In this document: one piece after another, positions 32,733 to 43,528 of the stretch
Position numbering within the stretch: the first letter of the stretch is position 1
How the letters are laid out: each line of letters starts with the position of its first letter
Notes under the pieces: generated by a model
Seen by the model: only the letters and a program-made list of their open reading frames with translations
Databases searched by the model: none
What the model was told of the DNA's origin: nothing
Position numbers and translations under genes: made by a program
NCBI GenBank assembly: GCA_030765065.1
Contig: CM060975.1
Location: forward strand, 106,722,094 to 106,786,093
Length of the DNA stretch: 64,000 nt
Direction: 5' to 3'
Source of the DNA: Deroplatys truncata
Taxonomy: Eukaryota; Arthropoda; Insecta; Mantodea; Mantidae

Positions 32733-33292
32733 ATAACGGGTAAACCATAAAACAGCCAAGGTTTTTTCGTGGAAAGGGCGTTGAAAATTTTCGTGTCACA
32801 TTCTGGAAGATGCCGGACTTAAACGCCCAGTTTTGTATTTTTCCAACTTTTCGTTTTCGTGTTATGCATCTCTCTCGCTCTGTCACACACACACGCGCGC
32901 GCGTACACACACACACACACACACTAGAGATCTGCACGGTCCGAAATTCTTAGTCTCGTCCCGGCCCAGTCAAGACCGAGTCAGTCTCAACCGAGACCGA
33001 GCCCGAGAACACCCGGCCTGGGTTCCGATTGTTTAATTTGGTTGTAAACAAAATTATTTTGCAGTCATTATTATTAATAAGACGATAAAATTGTTTCGAA
33101 CGGGTCGGGTCGGGTCGGATCTAGGACCGACGGCTTGGCCCGAGCCCGTACAGACATACACAGGTGGGCCTTTCTATAAGTTTGTTTTGCTTCAAGGGAA
33201 TTCAAAAGCAGTATTTCCGGTGAAATGTTGTTATCGATCTTTTGGATGGAATATATTATATTCTCTACTGACATAGGTAAGCAGTAGAGAAA
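32733..33292 (-). repeat. DR1 copy, truncated, with (CA)n and a ~230-bp insert
   Basis: DR1 sequence runs from ttttgcataacgggtaaacc to the border gcagtagagaaagtg. It is interrupted at about 32925-33153 by a GC-rich insert containing a GGGTC repeat (cgggtcgggtcgggtcgg). The insert's ends (gagatctgcacggtcc; complement of the right end tctgtacgggctcggg) look like imperfect inverted repeats, so it may be a small MITE. Confidence 0.75.
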
Positions 33293-33551
33293 GTGTTTAA
33301 GGAACTATTTGCTCCAAAATTATTAGCATTTTAAAATAACTGTGATTGACGAGGAGAGCGGAGAGAGCAACCCTCCTTATGGAATTAATACACGAGGATA
33401 GCTGAGCTTGAAGTTTAAAGGTGGCAGGCCCATTACAAACCTAGCCCTACATAGCGCTCATAACGCGGTTAGGGGACATTTTTATTACTACTACTATTAA
33501 GTTTCCTTAAATAAACCGGACTTAAGATGAACGAAAATGAAAATAATTGTA
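33293..33551. other. Intergenic, nothing recognised
   Basis: Short spacer between a DR1 copy and a mariner element. Confidence 0.4.
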
Positions 33552-34887
33552 TGAGTTTGAGGTCCACCGACAACCTTCAGGGGGTGATTCTTGACTGAAA
33601 ATGGAGTACAAAAGTCCATATCACCTTGTGTTCGGAAATACATAGTTTCCACGGTAGAGAGAGCTCTGGCACACAGCACATGACCTGAATGCCATCCAGA
33701 TGTTCAAAGTGGTCTCCATGGATGCAATGACCGCGTTCACAGGTCGCATCATGGATTACCTCACTCGTTCGAATGTTCCGGGCACGCTGTTGAAGGATTT
33801 CAACATCAGGAACAGGCTTACCGTACACATTGCTTTTCAGATGCCCCAGGGTGTTTAAGTCCGGTGATCGAGCAGTTCATGCTACAGGGCCTTCACGTCC
33901 TATCCAACGTCTGGGGAATATATTGTTGAGGTGTCGACGGATATTAATGCGAAAGTGAGCTGGCACTCCATGTGCTGCTGCCACATTATCTGTCGTATTG
34001 CCCAAGGCACATTCTCCATCAATTTGTGGCAGAGTGTTTTGCAGGAAGTCCAGATACGTTTCTCCCTTCAGGCGTTGTGGAAGAGGAACTGGTCCAAGTA
34101 GGCGGTCGCCAATAATCCCTGATCAAACATTGATGCTGAACCGCTGCTGATGTAACGCTTCAATCATTCCTTGAAGATTTTCTGTATCCCAGAGGTGACG
34201 ATTATGCAGATTAATGATGTCATCTCTATCAAAGGTCACTTCATTGGTGAAGAGGACTGAAGACAGAAATCCCATAATGGCGATGGCCTGTTGCACAAAC
34301 CAGCGACAGAATCTTTCCCATGGAGGAAAATCCGCCGGTCATAATCCCTGCACACGTTGGAGGTGATAGAGATAATAGTGGTTGTCATGTAGGATACAGA
34401 TAACCAACCTTTCGCTTACACCATACTGGCGGAGCAATTGCCTGGAGCTTGTACCAGGGTTGTTCTCAATATCAATTTGGCGTACGCACAATCCGCGGCC
34501 GCTCTGAACGTTCGTCTGTCACAAAGGACCCATGCTCATACAAACGCCAAAATGGCTCCAAATGTTGTATGATGTGGTGGTGCCGACCATCAGGGTACGT
34601 GGCTCGGTACATCCGTGCTGCTTCTCGATTGTTTTCATCTGCTTGGTCCTACACGAACACCATCTCGGCTTGTTCCTGGAATGACTTCGGGACCATTGTG
34701 CTTCTACGTTGCTTAAATCGCACCATCTGCAACACACGAAATGCACACTGAAAGTTATGAGGGAATGTCGTCAGTGCCATCTACCGTGGAAACTATGCAT
34801 TTCCGGACACAAGGTAATATGAACTTTTTTGATCCATCTCCAGTCAAGAATCACCTCCTGAAGTTTGTCAGTGGACTTAAAACTCAC
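33552..34887 (-). mobile_element. Nearly full-length mariner/Tc1-type element, both ends present
   Basis: Ends are inverted copies of about 110 bp (left tgagtttgaggtccaccgac; right, complemented, tgagttttaagtccactgac). The minus strand carries a transposase from about 34690 to 33690. Blocks in order are VPKSFQEQAEMVF, a helix-turn-helix around PGTSSRQLLRQYG, SSVLFTNEVTFDRDDIINLH, NRHLWDTEN, LPQRLKGETYLDFLQNTLPQ, PAHFRINIRRHLNNIFPRRW, RSPDLNTLGHLKSNVYGKP and HFEHLDG. Several frameshifts and stops separate these blocks. The first catalytic Asp of the family motif LFTDEATF is Asn here. It is an old, inactive copy of a lineage common in ants and other insects. Confidence 0.9.
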
Positions 34888-34892
34888 CATAT

Positions 34893-35065
34893 ATACTACG
34901 GATGAAGGAAGAATGAATACTACGCATTTTATTAAACATACCTAGAGGATATCGACCAGTGGGAAGACCGAGAACAAGATGAAGTAATATGTTTAATTGA
35001 GAATGGAACAGGTCGACAGGCCTACGTATTTAGAAGGAGAAGAAGAAGAAGTTAATTGTTGTTTC
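34893..35065 (+). mobile_element. LINE C-terminal tail and 3' end
   Basis: The plus strand reads PRGYRPVGRPRTR, then after a short gap GTGRQAYVFRRRRRRS. This is the hallmark tail of an insect LINE ORF2 (GRPxxRW ... AYxxRRRRR). The mariner element ends a few bases before it, so that element may have inserted into or next to this LINE. Confidence 0.7.
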
Positions 35066-35887
35066 AGAACTAACGCCAAGAGTGTATATTTATTCCAAGC
35101 CTTTTAAGACTAGAGTTACATTAGATTTGTATAAATTATGTATACAAACATCCGCAGGGTTGAGAAGAAAGAAAAGAGGTTAAAGAGTGGGCTGTGCACC
35201 CTTGACCGAATGTCAAATAGATGCACGTCGAATGAATAAGGGAAAGTCTTGCTCAATGCGGGTTTTTCTTTCTTCCCTGGGAGACAATGATGTCTCTCTT
35301 ACCGCAATATCTTGGTAGGGGTTTTAAGTTTAGCTGTGCTGCAAGAAGAACCTGCCTCTTTTCTACCTCTACGAGAAAGACTGATGTGCAGTACGTGACA
35401 TGGCTGCAGTTGCGGATCAAATCCCCTCCCCCAGACATCCTACGTGCCTTTTTCCTTTTGTCTGTTGTTCTTACAGCACACTGGCTTTTCCTTGGAATTA
35501 GTCAGCATCCCCCCCCCACACACACACACTTTGGAAAAAAAGGAAATGTACGTAATAATTCTTTTAGAGTCACAATTTGCTTTCTCACTTCTTCCTCTTC
35601 CAACAGCGAACGATTTATGTAATAGAGAAAGTCTTGGACCAATTTGGACCGTGTTCAACGCTACGTTTTGGTGGAGGAAGTGGATGATAAACGACCGAGT
35701 GAAAATGTTAACAGTTGCTACAAATTTGCACATTCCTGTACTGTAAAATTTTAACGTTAAACGTTAAAACTTCAAAATTTCTCTAGCTAAAAGAAAACGG
35801 TAGTGAAATCCGCTTTAAATTTGGTTAAAGAATATAATGAATCTATTTTAAACAATTCTTGATTACATCTCATTAAAATAATTCACG
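35066..35887. other. Intergenic, nothing recognised
   Basis: Both strands have ~100-codon open frames around 35440-35746 without recognisable motifs; opposing open frames of this kind are expected by chance. Confidence 0.4.
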
Positions 35888-35893
35888 ATATAT

Positions 35894-35959
<66 letters not shown>
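35888..35959. repeat. (TA)n followed by (GA)n microsatellite
   Basis: About 40 bp of TA alternation passes directly into about 30 bp of GA. Confidence 0.95.
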
Positions 35960-35962
<3 letters not shown>

Positions 35963-36189
35963 CGCATAAATATATTAAGTATGTGCTTGTAAAGTTACCC
36001 TGTAATCTATCGCATAGAAAGCCAAATTAGATTAAACTGCCTGGCTGAGTTTTTTATTCAAGTTTTCTCTCAGACCTTAGGATATTTATCATTTTAGCGC
36101 CATGACATCATTTCCGCGTTAATTTCATTAGTTTATTCCTCATGTATAACATTCTTGGTCTAAAGATTGTGAATATGTAAAGGCAAGAA

Positions 36190-36204
36190 TAGAGAGAGAG
36201 AGAC

Positions 36205-36248
<44 letters not shown>

Positions 36249-36250
36249 AG
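36190..36250. repeat. (GA)n microsatellite, slightly interrupted
   Basis: A GA run with two GACAGAGA interruptions. Confidence 0.93.
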
Positions 36251-37156
36251 AAAGTCACGTCAGATCAAGCTCAGTCAGGTATGCAGAACATTTTCAGATT
36301 GTTTGCAGTCATGCGGTGTACTAATATCTCAGGATATTTAATCAAGCTGCATGTGCTAGGTACAGAGATATGCGCGTGTGTGTGTGTGTGATTGGACTGA
36401 CCTTTCCACCCAAGAATAACCGAACCGATTGTCATGAAATTTGGTATGTTACGTCTCTTAGAACCCACTTAGAAAGTCTTCAGATTTATTCGGGCTTTAC
36501 TGCCAGTCGGTTTAAATGTATGATGTCATTAACAGTTCAGCGAGCCCCTTGTCACAAAGGGGAGGTGAGGAGTTGAACCTCGGTCTGCATGCTTTTCTGA
36601 CTTCGTAAACATGTTGATGTACTGCGGCGGTGCACAACTGTTTTTCACTAGGACATTGTATGCGTTCTTTGCACAGAGATGGCGAGATGGAAGTGACTAC
36701 CCATCCAGAATTTGAATGGTTGTGTGCTATGCCGAACCAAAGCTACAAAAATCGTCCAATTATTTGAGTTGCCTATCAGCATACATGCTGAGATTGCGAG
36801 TTTACGATGTGCAAGCGAAAGACGTTCCAAAGTAAATACTGGAAAGTTACAATACAAGTCCCATTTTAATAGTTGACCTCGAAATTGTTGACATCCACAC
36901 CTTCCACTCGTCTTTCGCTAGTCCTCTTCCAGAGGCACTAGTGATAAACTCGTTTCAAGTATTGACGTCATGCGCAGACAACCGACTGGCGGCAAAGGTA
37001 GAATAAATATGAAGAGCCGTATAACATATTAGTAGCGTTTTAAAACGTGAGGGGGCGGGTTGTCCAGTTGTTCCTTTGGCGGCAAAAATCGAAATATCTT
37101 GTTTTTATTAAGCGTTAACGAAATACTGTAAGGTAAATTTTAAAACGTGTTTTCCT
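36251..37156. other. Intergenic; contains a GTGTGTG plus degenerate conserved motif
   Basis: At 36368-36450 a (GT)n tract is followed by cgaaccgattgtcatgaaat and ttggtatgtt. I have seen this motif class next to GT/GTCT tracts in several animal genomes. DR1 has an analogous order (GTCTG tract, then a tacca-aacttggtattt block). No gene is supported. Confidence 0.4.
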
Positions 37157-37157
37157 C

Positions 37158-37408
37158 AGTCGCTAGGCGAATCCTGGATTGGAGGATATGTTCCACGAAT
37201 TTTCCTATCATCCTTTTCCTCATTACATTTAATTTCCTTCTTCTTCACTGCCGTACCAGGCATTGGACTGATCGCCCATCCTGGATATGCTATGATACAA
37301 AAGTTTGCTTGTCTTTCGACAGGCTACTGACCCAAGACATTGGATTCTAAGTCCTTGGGCGGTATAAATCCTACAAAAAGGAGGGTACTCCGTTGAAGAA
37401 GAAGAATT
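37158..37408 (+). mobile_element. SINE body fragment with GAAGAA tail
   Basis: From tcgctaggcgaatcctggat through ttccttcttcttcactgccg and gcattggactgatcgcccat to ttgaagaagaagaa. The same body blocks occur at 45840-45930, 47263-47352 and, in part, 11834-12127. The tRNA-like head is missing. Confidence 0.7.
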
Positions 37409-37899
37409 TACAAAACTTCTATAGGATTAATATTAATTAAGAATATATGCAAACTTTTCGTTACTATTATTAGTGCACGCAAATCCGCTACATAGTTTTG
37501 ACTGCATAAGAAGCATAAGTATCAGTTGTACGTTTGTCTTGTGTTAAACGTTTTACTTATGTTATCATCTTTATTAACATCTTAGAAGGAGCGGTTTTAC
37601 TACCGATTTTCAAAAAATCACATTACATCTAAGTTCCACAGAGATAAATGGAGATACAGACGGCGAAGGTAATGGAGGAGCGACAATTGGGGAGAGAAAG
37701 TGGAAAGGGAAAGAGAGATGGATAGAGAGACGAAACACAGGTATAAAAAGACTTAACATTGAGGTAATGACTGAGAGAAAAAGAGTTAGAGAAAGGGAGA
37801 GAGGAGAGAGGAGAAAATAATCTTTAATTCATTAATGGGAACAGAGCTATGGTTTAAATCATTTGAGAAGCTTTGAGAAAATGAAACTATTATGAAAAT
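37409..37899. other. Intergenic; GA-rich stretch at 37640-37830
   Basis: The plus strand is dominated by gagagaaag-type sequence, probably a decayed simple repeat. Nothing else is seen. Confidence 0.4.
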
Positions 37900-38124
37900 T
37901 TTTACATGGAGTTAATTTTGTGAAAATCTTGCTATACAACCTTGCAAGCTACTGGATTTAAATACGGAATTGGATATTCTTCCAACATTGCATATTTGAG
38001 GTATGCTTTCACAGACAAACGGGAACCTTTTCGGATGGGTGCCTAAAACGTTTATCTCTGGTGAAATCTCCATAACAAATTTATGGACTGAATACAATAG
38101 TTTTTCCTAAGCAAGAGGGAAAGT
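37900..38124 (-). repeat. DR1 fragment, diverged
   Basis: Contains gtgaaaatcttgctatacaa, aaacgtttatctctggtgaa and a border-like gaggga-aagtt, all in DR1 order, but it is strongly diverged. Confidence 0.6.
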
Positions 38125-38633
38125 TGAATGCTTATTTTGTTTAGAGGGGCCAATAGTCTAAATGCTTTTTGATTTTTTAAGAGCCCATCCTATAGGTAAT
38201 GAGACTACAAACTGCATAGTAAAAGACAGAAACAGTGTAAGCGAGTTCCGCTTTTGGCGGGGTTTTGGATACTACATGCATTTTTCCTCCTGCACTCAAG
38301 AGTGGTCGAGCCATAAGAACTGTGCTGGGACCAAATGGAAAGCAGCAATTTGGGGCTTGAGGCTGTACGAGCAGAGTGCTTTTTGAGAGCCAAGAACAGC
38401 ATCAGAAGAGGGCTTAGGGTCCGTCCCTTCTTGCAGCCGCAATATTCTTTTCATTTTAGGTTTTACACTGGGCGCTCCTAACCAAACGAAATAAAGAATT
38501 TCAAAGTTCTTGCCGACAAATGGACTGTACGAATTACGGACAAAAGGGTTGCTTAAGCTGCCGTTTAACAGTGACGAATGCTAGTCTGAGAACTTGTGTT
38601 AGTGCAACATCATCAGCAGGATAATAATGATGC

Positions 38634-38634
<1 letters not shown>
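38125..38634. other. Intergenic, nothing recognised
   Basis: Short open frames on both strands at 38162-38402 have no known similarity. Confidence 0.4.
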
Positions 38635-38683
<49 letters not shown>

Positions 38684-38836
38684 TGAAAAGAATCCCAGCA
38701 ATGTATTTTCACTTTAGTATTAGCAGTTTTATTACCACACCTGTCCAACTGTACAATTTCCATATTATATATGAAGAGTGCAGCAGTAAACTATGAGGGC
38801 CCACAAATCTTTAAAACATCGAACTCTGAACCTTTA

Positions 38837-38876
<40 letters not shown>

Positions 38877-39030
38877 TGAAAAGAATCCTAGCAATGTATT
38901 TTCACTTCAGTCTTCACAGTTTTATTACCACATCTGTCCAACCGTACAATTTCCATATTATATATGAAGAGTGCAGAAGTAAAGTAATGAGGACCCACAA
39001 CTCTTTAAAGCATGGAACTCTTAGCTTCTA

Positions 39031-39065
<35 letters not shown>
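38635..39065. repeat. Tandem ~195-bp duplication punctuated by (AAT)n arrays
   Basis: A 155-bp unit beginning atgaaaagaatcc and ending in the aactct region occurs at about 38683-38836 and 38875-39030. (AAT)n arrays lie before, between and after the units (38635-38683, 38836-38875, 39029-39065). The copies are clearly alike but differ at many positions. The short open frames through the arrays are low-complexity and not genes. Confidence 0.88.
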
Positions 39066-39066
<1 letters not shown>

Positions 39067-39079
39067 TTAAAATTATGAC

Positions 39080-39330
39080 ATAATAAACAAAATTAATAAA
39101 TTCAACCAAATATGCGGCACCATAAATCGAAATTTAAAAAAAACACTAAGAAAGAGACAAAAATAAAACTTTCCAAAGTGATGGCTGTTCCAGTGTTAAC
39201 GTATAGATCCGAATGTTGGACAATGACCAAACAAATGAAAGAAAGATAGAAGCAGTAGAGATGCATTTTTTTAAGAAATGTAGCAGGATATACAATAAAC
39301 GACGAATGCTATTAGACTAAATGACTACCT
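39080..39330 (+). mobile_element. LINE 3' fragment
   Basis: The plus strand reads KTLRKRQK, then KLSKVMAVPVLTYRSECWTM, TKQMKER and IFLRNVAGYTINDECY. This matches the LTYGSECWTMTK...AEMRFLRxVAGYTxxD region of insect LINE proteins. Frameshifted and truncated. Confidence 0.8.
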
Positions 39331-39333
39331 CTA

Positions 39334-39500
39334 ATTCATCACGATAATGCGCCTTCACATATGTATCGGATTGTTACTACAAAACGTGATGACCATCGCT
39401 TCCAAGTGCAGGCATATACCCCATATTCGCTGGAATTGGCTCCCAACGATTACTTTTTGTTCCCAAACCTGATTAAATGCCTGGATGCATGAAGATTTCT
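39334..39500 (+). mobile_element. Mariner (SETMAR-type) transposase fragment
   Basis: The plus strand reads FIHHDNAPSHMYRIVTTKRD, then QAYTPYSLELAPNDYFLFPN and LIKCL. This is the HDNAP...PYSPDLAPxDFFLFPxLK catalytic core of mariner transposases, both acidic residues preserved, here joined directly to the LINE fragment at 39330. No terminal repeats. Confidence 0.8.
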
Positions 39501-39885
39501 GAAGCTTCCTGACGGCATAACTCTAAATTTTCTCGGGCTTCTAGCCAGGTAAGTAGATGGTTTGAAAACGACGTTTCGAAGGTGTTCATCATCTTCGTCT
39601 TCAGGAAAAGCTGAATGTTGCAAATGCGAAACTACATTCGAAGCACATTTTCCTTTACGAAATTATGTCAAGGTAATCTTGCACTCGTAGAATGTTTTGA
39701 TGAATGATCATGATGATTTCATGATCTTATAGCAACTAGCAACTGTTCATTAGTCCTTGTTCACATGCAATCTTGTGAAATAACCGAAGGGATATACTGA
39801 GTTCTTCGGTTCATTAGTGATTTCTCAATGACATAGATTCGTAAATTCATGCAGTTCCGGTACACTCGCTAATTACTACTTCCTG
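39501..39885. other. Intergenic, nothing recognised
   Basis: No features found. Confidence 0.4.
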
Positions 39886-40290
39886 GTGTGGCTTGATTAA
39901 AACCGATTCCAGCATGACACTTGCTGCGATTTTGCCTAAGCTTGTCTCAGTTGGCTCTGTTTTCCCGGCATGAATAGTAGCCATATTATTTTCGGCGCTT
40001 AAGAGCTTATAAATTCTTGCGCATTGTTACTTTTAGGCCTCGGAACCTGGCTTTAAGCGTACATCAGCAAAACACTGACTCTAGTAAGACTAACATTTGT
40101 GGTTTGTCTTCATTATAAACTGTAAGTTGGTTTTGAAATCTTACTGCTTATTAATCTACTAGATGTGCCTTAGTAACGTTTTGAGCTACGTCTCTGGTAA
40201 ACTTAAAGGGTTTGGGTAGCCCGGCTCAACTACAATTACGTCTTCGCATCTCTCTCTCTCTTCTTCTCCCTCTCTCTTAATGTTACATTT
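39886..40290 (+). mobile_element. Possible LTR fossil with promoter-like interior
   Basis: The block starts near tggtgtggcttgatt, has a TATA-like gcttataaattcttgcg around 40007-40023, and ends aatgttaca at about 40288. A TTTGGTGGAGCCG stretch follows that could be a primer-binding site. No partner LTR is in the window, and no internal genes are recognised, so this is a weak call of an old broken element. Confidence 0.25.
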
Positions 40291-40899
40291 GGTGGAGCCG
40301 CCGTGTACATGCAAAACTATTGAGAGCAATCATTTAATAGTAGAATGGGTCCTTAAGTGGTTTTGTTGGGAATTATTTTTTCTATGTATATTATCTTAGA
40401 TTGTATAAGGTGATGAAGCAATCCCCGTACAGGTGCTTAAGTTGTTCTGACAATTATTCTCAAAACTCTCATTGAAGTACAGAGTTAATGAATGAACACA
40501 ATTTGATGTGAAGGACCATAAGTGATTAAGGAATAACACAATAAACTGTATATGAATTGTGATGATGTATCGAAGGAGGGCAGAAAAAAATGTCTTAAAA
40601 CATCCAAAACATTATTAGGTATTGTTGAATAATTATTATTTATGATTAATTAAAATAGGTAATAGTAATACAGCTCGATTAAGGCTCAAATAAAATGTTT
40701 TATGCTGATTTATATACTTATAGCCATAAGAATGAGAAGTTCAATAACCACATCTAGTCCCAAAATTACTATCTTAAGGGACATACTCTTATCTGTGGTT
40801 GCGTATGTTTAGTTAAGATGTTTGTAAAAATAGCATAACCTACAAAAAATGGAAGCTTCTATTTTAAGAGCTAACTTTCCTATAAAAACTGATGCTATT
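40291..40899. other. Intergenic, nothing recognised
   Basis: AT-rich; no repeats or coding segments recognised. Confidence 0.4.
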
Positions 40900-41698
40900 C
40901 AGTCACATGACTTTCTCTACTAACGACACATTCGCATACACATCTGTTATATACTATATATAAAAAGTAACTCTTCTACCTTCATTGTTCTATTTAGGAT
41001 GTATTTTTACCTAAATGGGATTTAAATTAAGAAAAAACGTGGTTTATTACATCTCAACGTGTGAAACAGTATTCAGATGTTTATTTATGGTAACAAGCCA
41101 TTGCGATAAAAAAAAAGTGGGGGAAGCAAGAACCGCAAACCTTCAAGTATGTCCGTCACGTGACGCTTAGCCAGAAATATTTGTACGTGAAACATTTAGA
41201 AAACGGTTAACACAGAGAAAAAGTTATTTAAAAGTTGTTTTTTAACGAACTATATATTTTTCCTGTAATAAGCTTTTGCCCATCATTTAAGGTATAATTT
41301 TGATACAAAATTTGCAAAAATCAAACAAAGAAAAATAAGCAGGCTATTCACAGAAAATTCAAAATATACATTTTGTCTCTCATGCCGGTACATCAAATAG
41401 GCGACATTATAATCAAAATCTCTTAAGAGCCTATTTTGGAAAAAATAAAAAAATAACGAAATTTTTTTCATGTAATATAGACAGAGAGATTTTCTTGAAA
41501 ATCTTTGTGTTACATCCTTGGAAGATACTGAGCTTAAACACAGTTTAGTATTTAAACGTATTTTCGTTTCTGAGGTATAGTGTTCATAGACAGACACACA
41601 CGCACATGGATCTTTTCTATAAATACTTTTTTGGGGGAATAGCAAAATGTGTGTTTTCGGTGAAAACTCGATGTCAAATTTTTGGGCGAACTACAGTG

Positions 41699-42281
41699 TT
41701 TTTGGACGCTCTTTAACTGCTGTGCTTCTTAGCGTCCCATGTTATATAGGTAGTGAAAAACCAGAAATTTTGCTCATAAACCTCTTTACCGGGCTTGAGT
41801 TTCTTTTAGTGCCGTAAATCTACAACACGGGACCACTGGCTTTACTACTGTCGTTCTCCGTGGTGTAGTGGTTACCATGTTAGCCTATAGTTCCCGAGCT
41901 CGCGGGTTCAAACCAGGCGGAGGGCGATCGATTTTTTCGGGCGTAAAAATCCTTAGCATACCTTTCTTCGGAAGGGAAGTAAAGCTGGTGGTCCCGTGTT
42001 GTAGATTTACGGCACGTAAAAGAACCTCAAGCCTGATAAAGAGGCCTCTCAGCAAAATTACTGGTCTTTCACGCACAATATAGAATGGGACGCTAAGGAC
42101 CACAGCAGTTAAAGAGCGTCCATAAATTAAAAAAAACTGGTTTTACTTGCTTTCCGCAGGAAACCATGCTAAGAATTTTTACGTCCGAAAAAAATCCATC
42201 GCTCTCCACCGGGTTTGAACTTGCGACCTCGAGAACAAGAGGCTAACATGGTAACCCTAGACCACGGAGGACTACACTACA
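41699..42281 (-). mobile_element. tRNA-derived SINE (CTCCGTGG family), split by a second SINE
   Basis: Minus-orientation copy in two parts, 41699-41846 and 42148-42281. The part at higher coordinates carries the tRNA-like head (on the minus strand tcctccgtggtctagggtta and B box ggtttcaa-type aagttcaaaccc). The part at lower coordinates carries the tail. Confidence 0.88.
41847..42135 (+). mobile_element. Full tRNA-derived SINE inserted in opposite orientation into the same SINE family
   Basis: Complete head (tctccgtggtgtagtggtta as A box region; gcgggttcaaacc as B box), body ttttcgggcgtaaaaatcct and an A-rich tail aaattaaaaaaa. The target duplication is actggctttact at 41835-41846 and actggttttact at 42136-42147 (one mismatch). 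This is the best-preserved SINE of this family in the window. Confidence 0.92.
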
Positions 42282-42336
42282 TTGGGCACTTCCCAATAGC
42301 TTTTGTAAGTAAGTGGTAGGGAAAGTAGTAATATGT

Positions 42337-43027
42337 ACCACGTTTATTTTGCTTTGGGGGAAAAGAATACATTAATGCTAAAGCTGTGATTGTTTGTTTT
42401 CTTTAAGTCTGCTGTGTATATAAAGCGTATACTTTTTGTATTTGCTGTGACGAGAAGAATGTAGATAAAAAGTTACAATCGAGTTTTGACGTTTCGCGGA
42501 ATCGGTTAAATTGAAGACGAGATGTTGCAAGAAGGGGAGAAGCAACTAAGTGAATTTTGTCACAAGAGATGTTTATACAGGAAGGGAAGCAATTGTTCAA
42601 CCGCAGAGAAATTCCAATATGATATATAGCGAGAAGGGGAAACGGAGCCCGTGTATTGGAGTAACGGATTGTATGATCCGCTTTTCTTGCCAAGATGGAA
42701 TCCAGGCGAATGTAAGCCGATCAGCTTTCTGAATGCTGCACGATTTCAGTCCAATGGATCTCACCGGGCTTTACACGCCAGGGCTCTCCAAAACCTGCCA
42801 AATAATTTACCACTCTGAAAATTAGGGCCGTAAACACTAATCACGTACAGCTGGATTTTACTCAGGAGGCAGAGTAAGCAAAAATAAACTTCAGTTTCTA
42901 TCTTATTCTGCTAAAGGGACACTACTGGAGTTTCTAACCTCAACGTTTTCAAATAATCAAATGCGACGTCTGTTATAACAACAACTACAGCTCGTCAAGT
43001 AAAATGCTTTCTACATTAAAAAAAATC
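42337..43027. other. Intergenic, nothing recognised
   Basis: A minus-strand 96-codon frame at 42403-42693 and a plus-strand 60-codon frame overlap each other; neither is recognised. Confidence 0.4.
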
Positions 43028-43175
43028 TGACATGTTATATTCACGTGATGTTTTCTCTATCCATATATTTCTTACTTTCTCTACCACGTATGTAATAGGT
43101 GCAGAAGGTATTGCATTCTACCAAAAATTCTATACCGAGATTTCTTTGGAAATAGATGTAGGTGAAGATTTAAAC
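43028..43175. repeat. Two DR1 ends back to back
   Basis: A reversed DR1 3' end (tgttatattcacgtgatg, ttttctctatcc) is followed within 20 bases by a forward DR1 start (ttactttctctaccacgtat, attgcattctaccaaaaatt). Only the ends survive. Confidence 0.7.
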
Positions 43176-43526
43176 CTTTGTACTTTCTCTTAGGTCCCAT
43201 AGTTATTTAATAACAAAAGCTACATAGTTTTCACAGAATACAGACATCTTTAACGTATACAATGAAATAGAGATGAAGCTGGTGAACATAAGATTCCTCA
43301 TTCGCAGGTCATCAAGATAAAGGTTTTGGAAAACATCCATAGTCTGCGACCATCGAGGAAAATAATCTTCTCAGTTGTTAGTTATAGCATATAGGTTGAG
43401 TGATTTATAATGTTAGTTGGACACAATTTATCTCTTTGTACAATTATTTAACTACTCTGCTAACTAATTTGATTAAAATGTAAAGGAAATAAATCAAAAC
43501 TTTATTACATAAAGGTTATTGAAATA
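43176..43526. other. Intergenic, nothing recognised
   Basis: AT-rich spacer. Confidence 0.4.
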
Positions 43527-43528
43527 TA

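Larger units (their letters stand above)
40900..42336 (-). repeat. DR1 copy carrying nested SINEs
   Basis: The 3' end of DR1 (cagtcacatgactttctctac) lies at 40900. DR1 internal sequence resumes from about 41310 and its start border (gtaagtaagtggtagggaaa) lies at 42308-42336. A SINE pair at 41699-42281 interrupts it, and 40960-41310 is diverged or foreign. Confidence 0.65.
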
